Made by a program: the position numbers and the translations under genes. 64,000 nucleotides of DNA from Serinus canaria (Eukaryota > Chordata > Aves > Passeriformes > Fringillidae): positions 9,626,601 to 9,690,600 of the forward strand of contig NC_066326.1 of assembly GCF_022539315.1 (NCBI RefSeq). The letters are read 5' to 3'. Under the pieces are notes generated by a model that did no database searches, was not told the origin of the DNA, and saw only the letters and a list, made by a program, of their open reading frames with translations. Positions 62,717-64,000 of this stretch are shown here, in pieces; within the stretch, counting starts at the first letter, position 1, and each line of letters opens with the position of its first letter.

Positions 62717-64000
62717 CTTGCTCCTGCTCACTTACAAACATTTTATGTAGTTTTTATGGGAGGAAGACAGAAGCCTCTTGCCAAAAATATTGTCTGGGCA
62801 TAATTATTTCTCTTTCCTCCTCCCCCTGCCAAGCTAACCTCCCTCTGAATCAGGCCATAAGGAAGGAATAGAGCCAGACAGGACTTCTACACATTTTGGC
62901 TCAACATACTGCAAGTGTAAGCTGTCAGGCAGCACTGTAGCAACAGAAATGTGTTACTGAGTAGTATGGGAATATTAATAAGCAAGAGATGGACTTTAAC
63001 TTCTGTCACAAAGCATCCTTCAGAACCACAAAATGAATAGAAAGGGAAGATGAGAAGAAAACAAACTAATCTGCTTTTCAGGACTCTATTCAATCATTCT
63101 AAAAAAAAAATTATCCCAAATTAGGCCAAAGATTAGGCCAAATCTTCACCATGACAGTGGCTACTTGAAGTGACTAGTAAGTCTGAGACTTGCAAAATTG
63201 GTTTAACTCTGCTCCCAGTGACATCAAAAGTAAACTACAGATAGGATTCAGTGAAAAGTGACATAAATAAATAAAAAAGTACTTCTGAAAAGCTCAATTT
63301 TATGTTCCAGCTCCAAAAGCAATAAAAACCTACCCCAATCCCAAACCTCAGCTCATCCTATTTCCATGCCACAGGATTAGCTCTACCTTTGTCATGCCTT
63401 GTCAGCATTTCTCCAATTATCTTGGAATTTTGCAGTTCTGAAGGCTGTGTACACTCCTAAACCATCTGTCCCAGGACATCACTGCCTTAAAATCCTATCA
63501 AAACTTACTTCTTCAGCAGCATAAATCCATTCCTTCTTTACAGTTTGCCACAAAACACAGTTTGGTCCCCTTCTTTTTGCAGGGATTTCAATAGAAAGGC
63601 TTTTTTAGCATCTGAAAGCTGTAAAGGCTGAGGTCACTTAGCACTAAAACAATGTGCACCAATACTGTGGTTTCACATTCACATCACCTAGAAAACAGCA
63701 ATAAATTCGAACCTGGAGAGTGAACCAAAACACTTCTAATACCTATAGATAAAACTAATGTAGGGTGCAATAGCAAGAAACAACTTTTGGAGGCCTCACC
63801 ATGACCACCACCCACCCCCCAGTTTCTTGGCAATTAGTCTTTTGCACTTATTATTAACAAATAGTCAGCTACCAGCCATGAGATAACTTCAACAACTATT
63901 AAAAAACCATAGTAAATTCTCAGGATCACTCATCCTTCACAACACAGCCACCTCTCCTCATTTAGCAGTGTGTCTGATGCCAAGCCAAGCCTCCAAATGA
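62717..64000. other. Non-coding DNA to the window end
   Basis: AT-rich unique sequence with short A runs. No frame over 70 codons and no recognised repeat. Confidence 0.7.

Noticed and set aside
62531..62731. Phenylalanine-rich minus-strand frame
   Set aside because: It is a translation of the (CAAAAAAA)n microsatellite.

Overview
This window looks like vertebrate, most likely avian, non-coding nuclear DNA. The best evidence is a degraded CR1 LINE 3' end at about 44031-44842. CR1 is the dominant retrotransposon of birds and is also found in other sauropsids. Other signs fit: interspersed repeats are sparse, the base composition leans AT, CpG is depleted outside a few small clusters, and there are several A/C-only low-complexity tracts of the kind common in songbird genomes. 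The bird assignment is an inference. The species and the neighbouring genes cannot be read from the sequence.

I found no protein-coding gene, no rRNA, tRNA or recognisable small RNA, no CRISPR array and no bacterial-type operon. The longest open frames (222 aa on the minus strand at 25155-25823, 176 aa on the plus strand at 8065-8595, 175 aa on the plus strand at 25327-25854) resemble no family I know. They behave like chance frames in GC-richer intergenic or intronic DNA. The window is probably a gene desert or part of a very large intron.

Layout: 1-10.7 kb is unique sequence with a few transcription-factor-like motif clusters. 10.7-18.1 kb has a T-rich tract and a possible hAT transposon end at 13.6 kb. 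18.10-18.19 kb holds a perfect 39-bp inverted repeat with a 12-nt loop, the most striking structure in the window. 20.07-20.26 kb holds a 70-bp tandem duplication whose second copy has an expanded A/C tract. 21.2-21.4 kb has a CpG-rich GATA/E-box/TATA cluster. 31.0 kb has a palindromic paired-class homeodomain dimer site. 34.2-34.5 kb may hold a very old CR1-like relic on the minus strand. 44.0-44.8 kb is the clear CR1. 52.0-52.9 kb has a cysteine-rich small open frame and a good CTCF-like motif. 56.4-56.9 kb is a small CpG island followed by a TATA box and a short frame with a hydrophobic N-terminus. 55.9-62.7 kb has three A/C-rich tracts.

No new biological system is demonstrated. The leads most worth checking are the 39-bp hairpin, the 56.4-kb CpG island and the homeodomain and GATA motif clusters, all of which need conservation or expression data.
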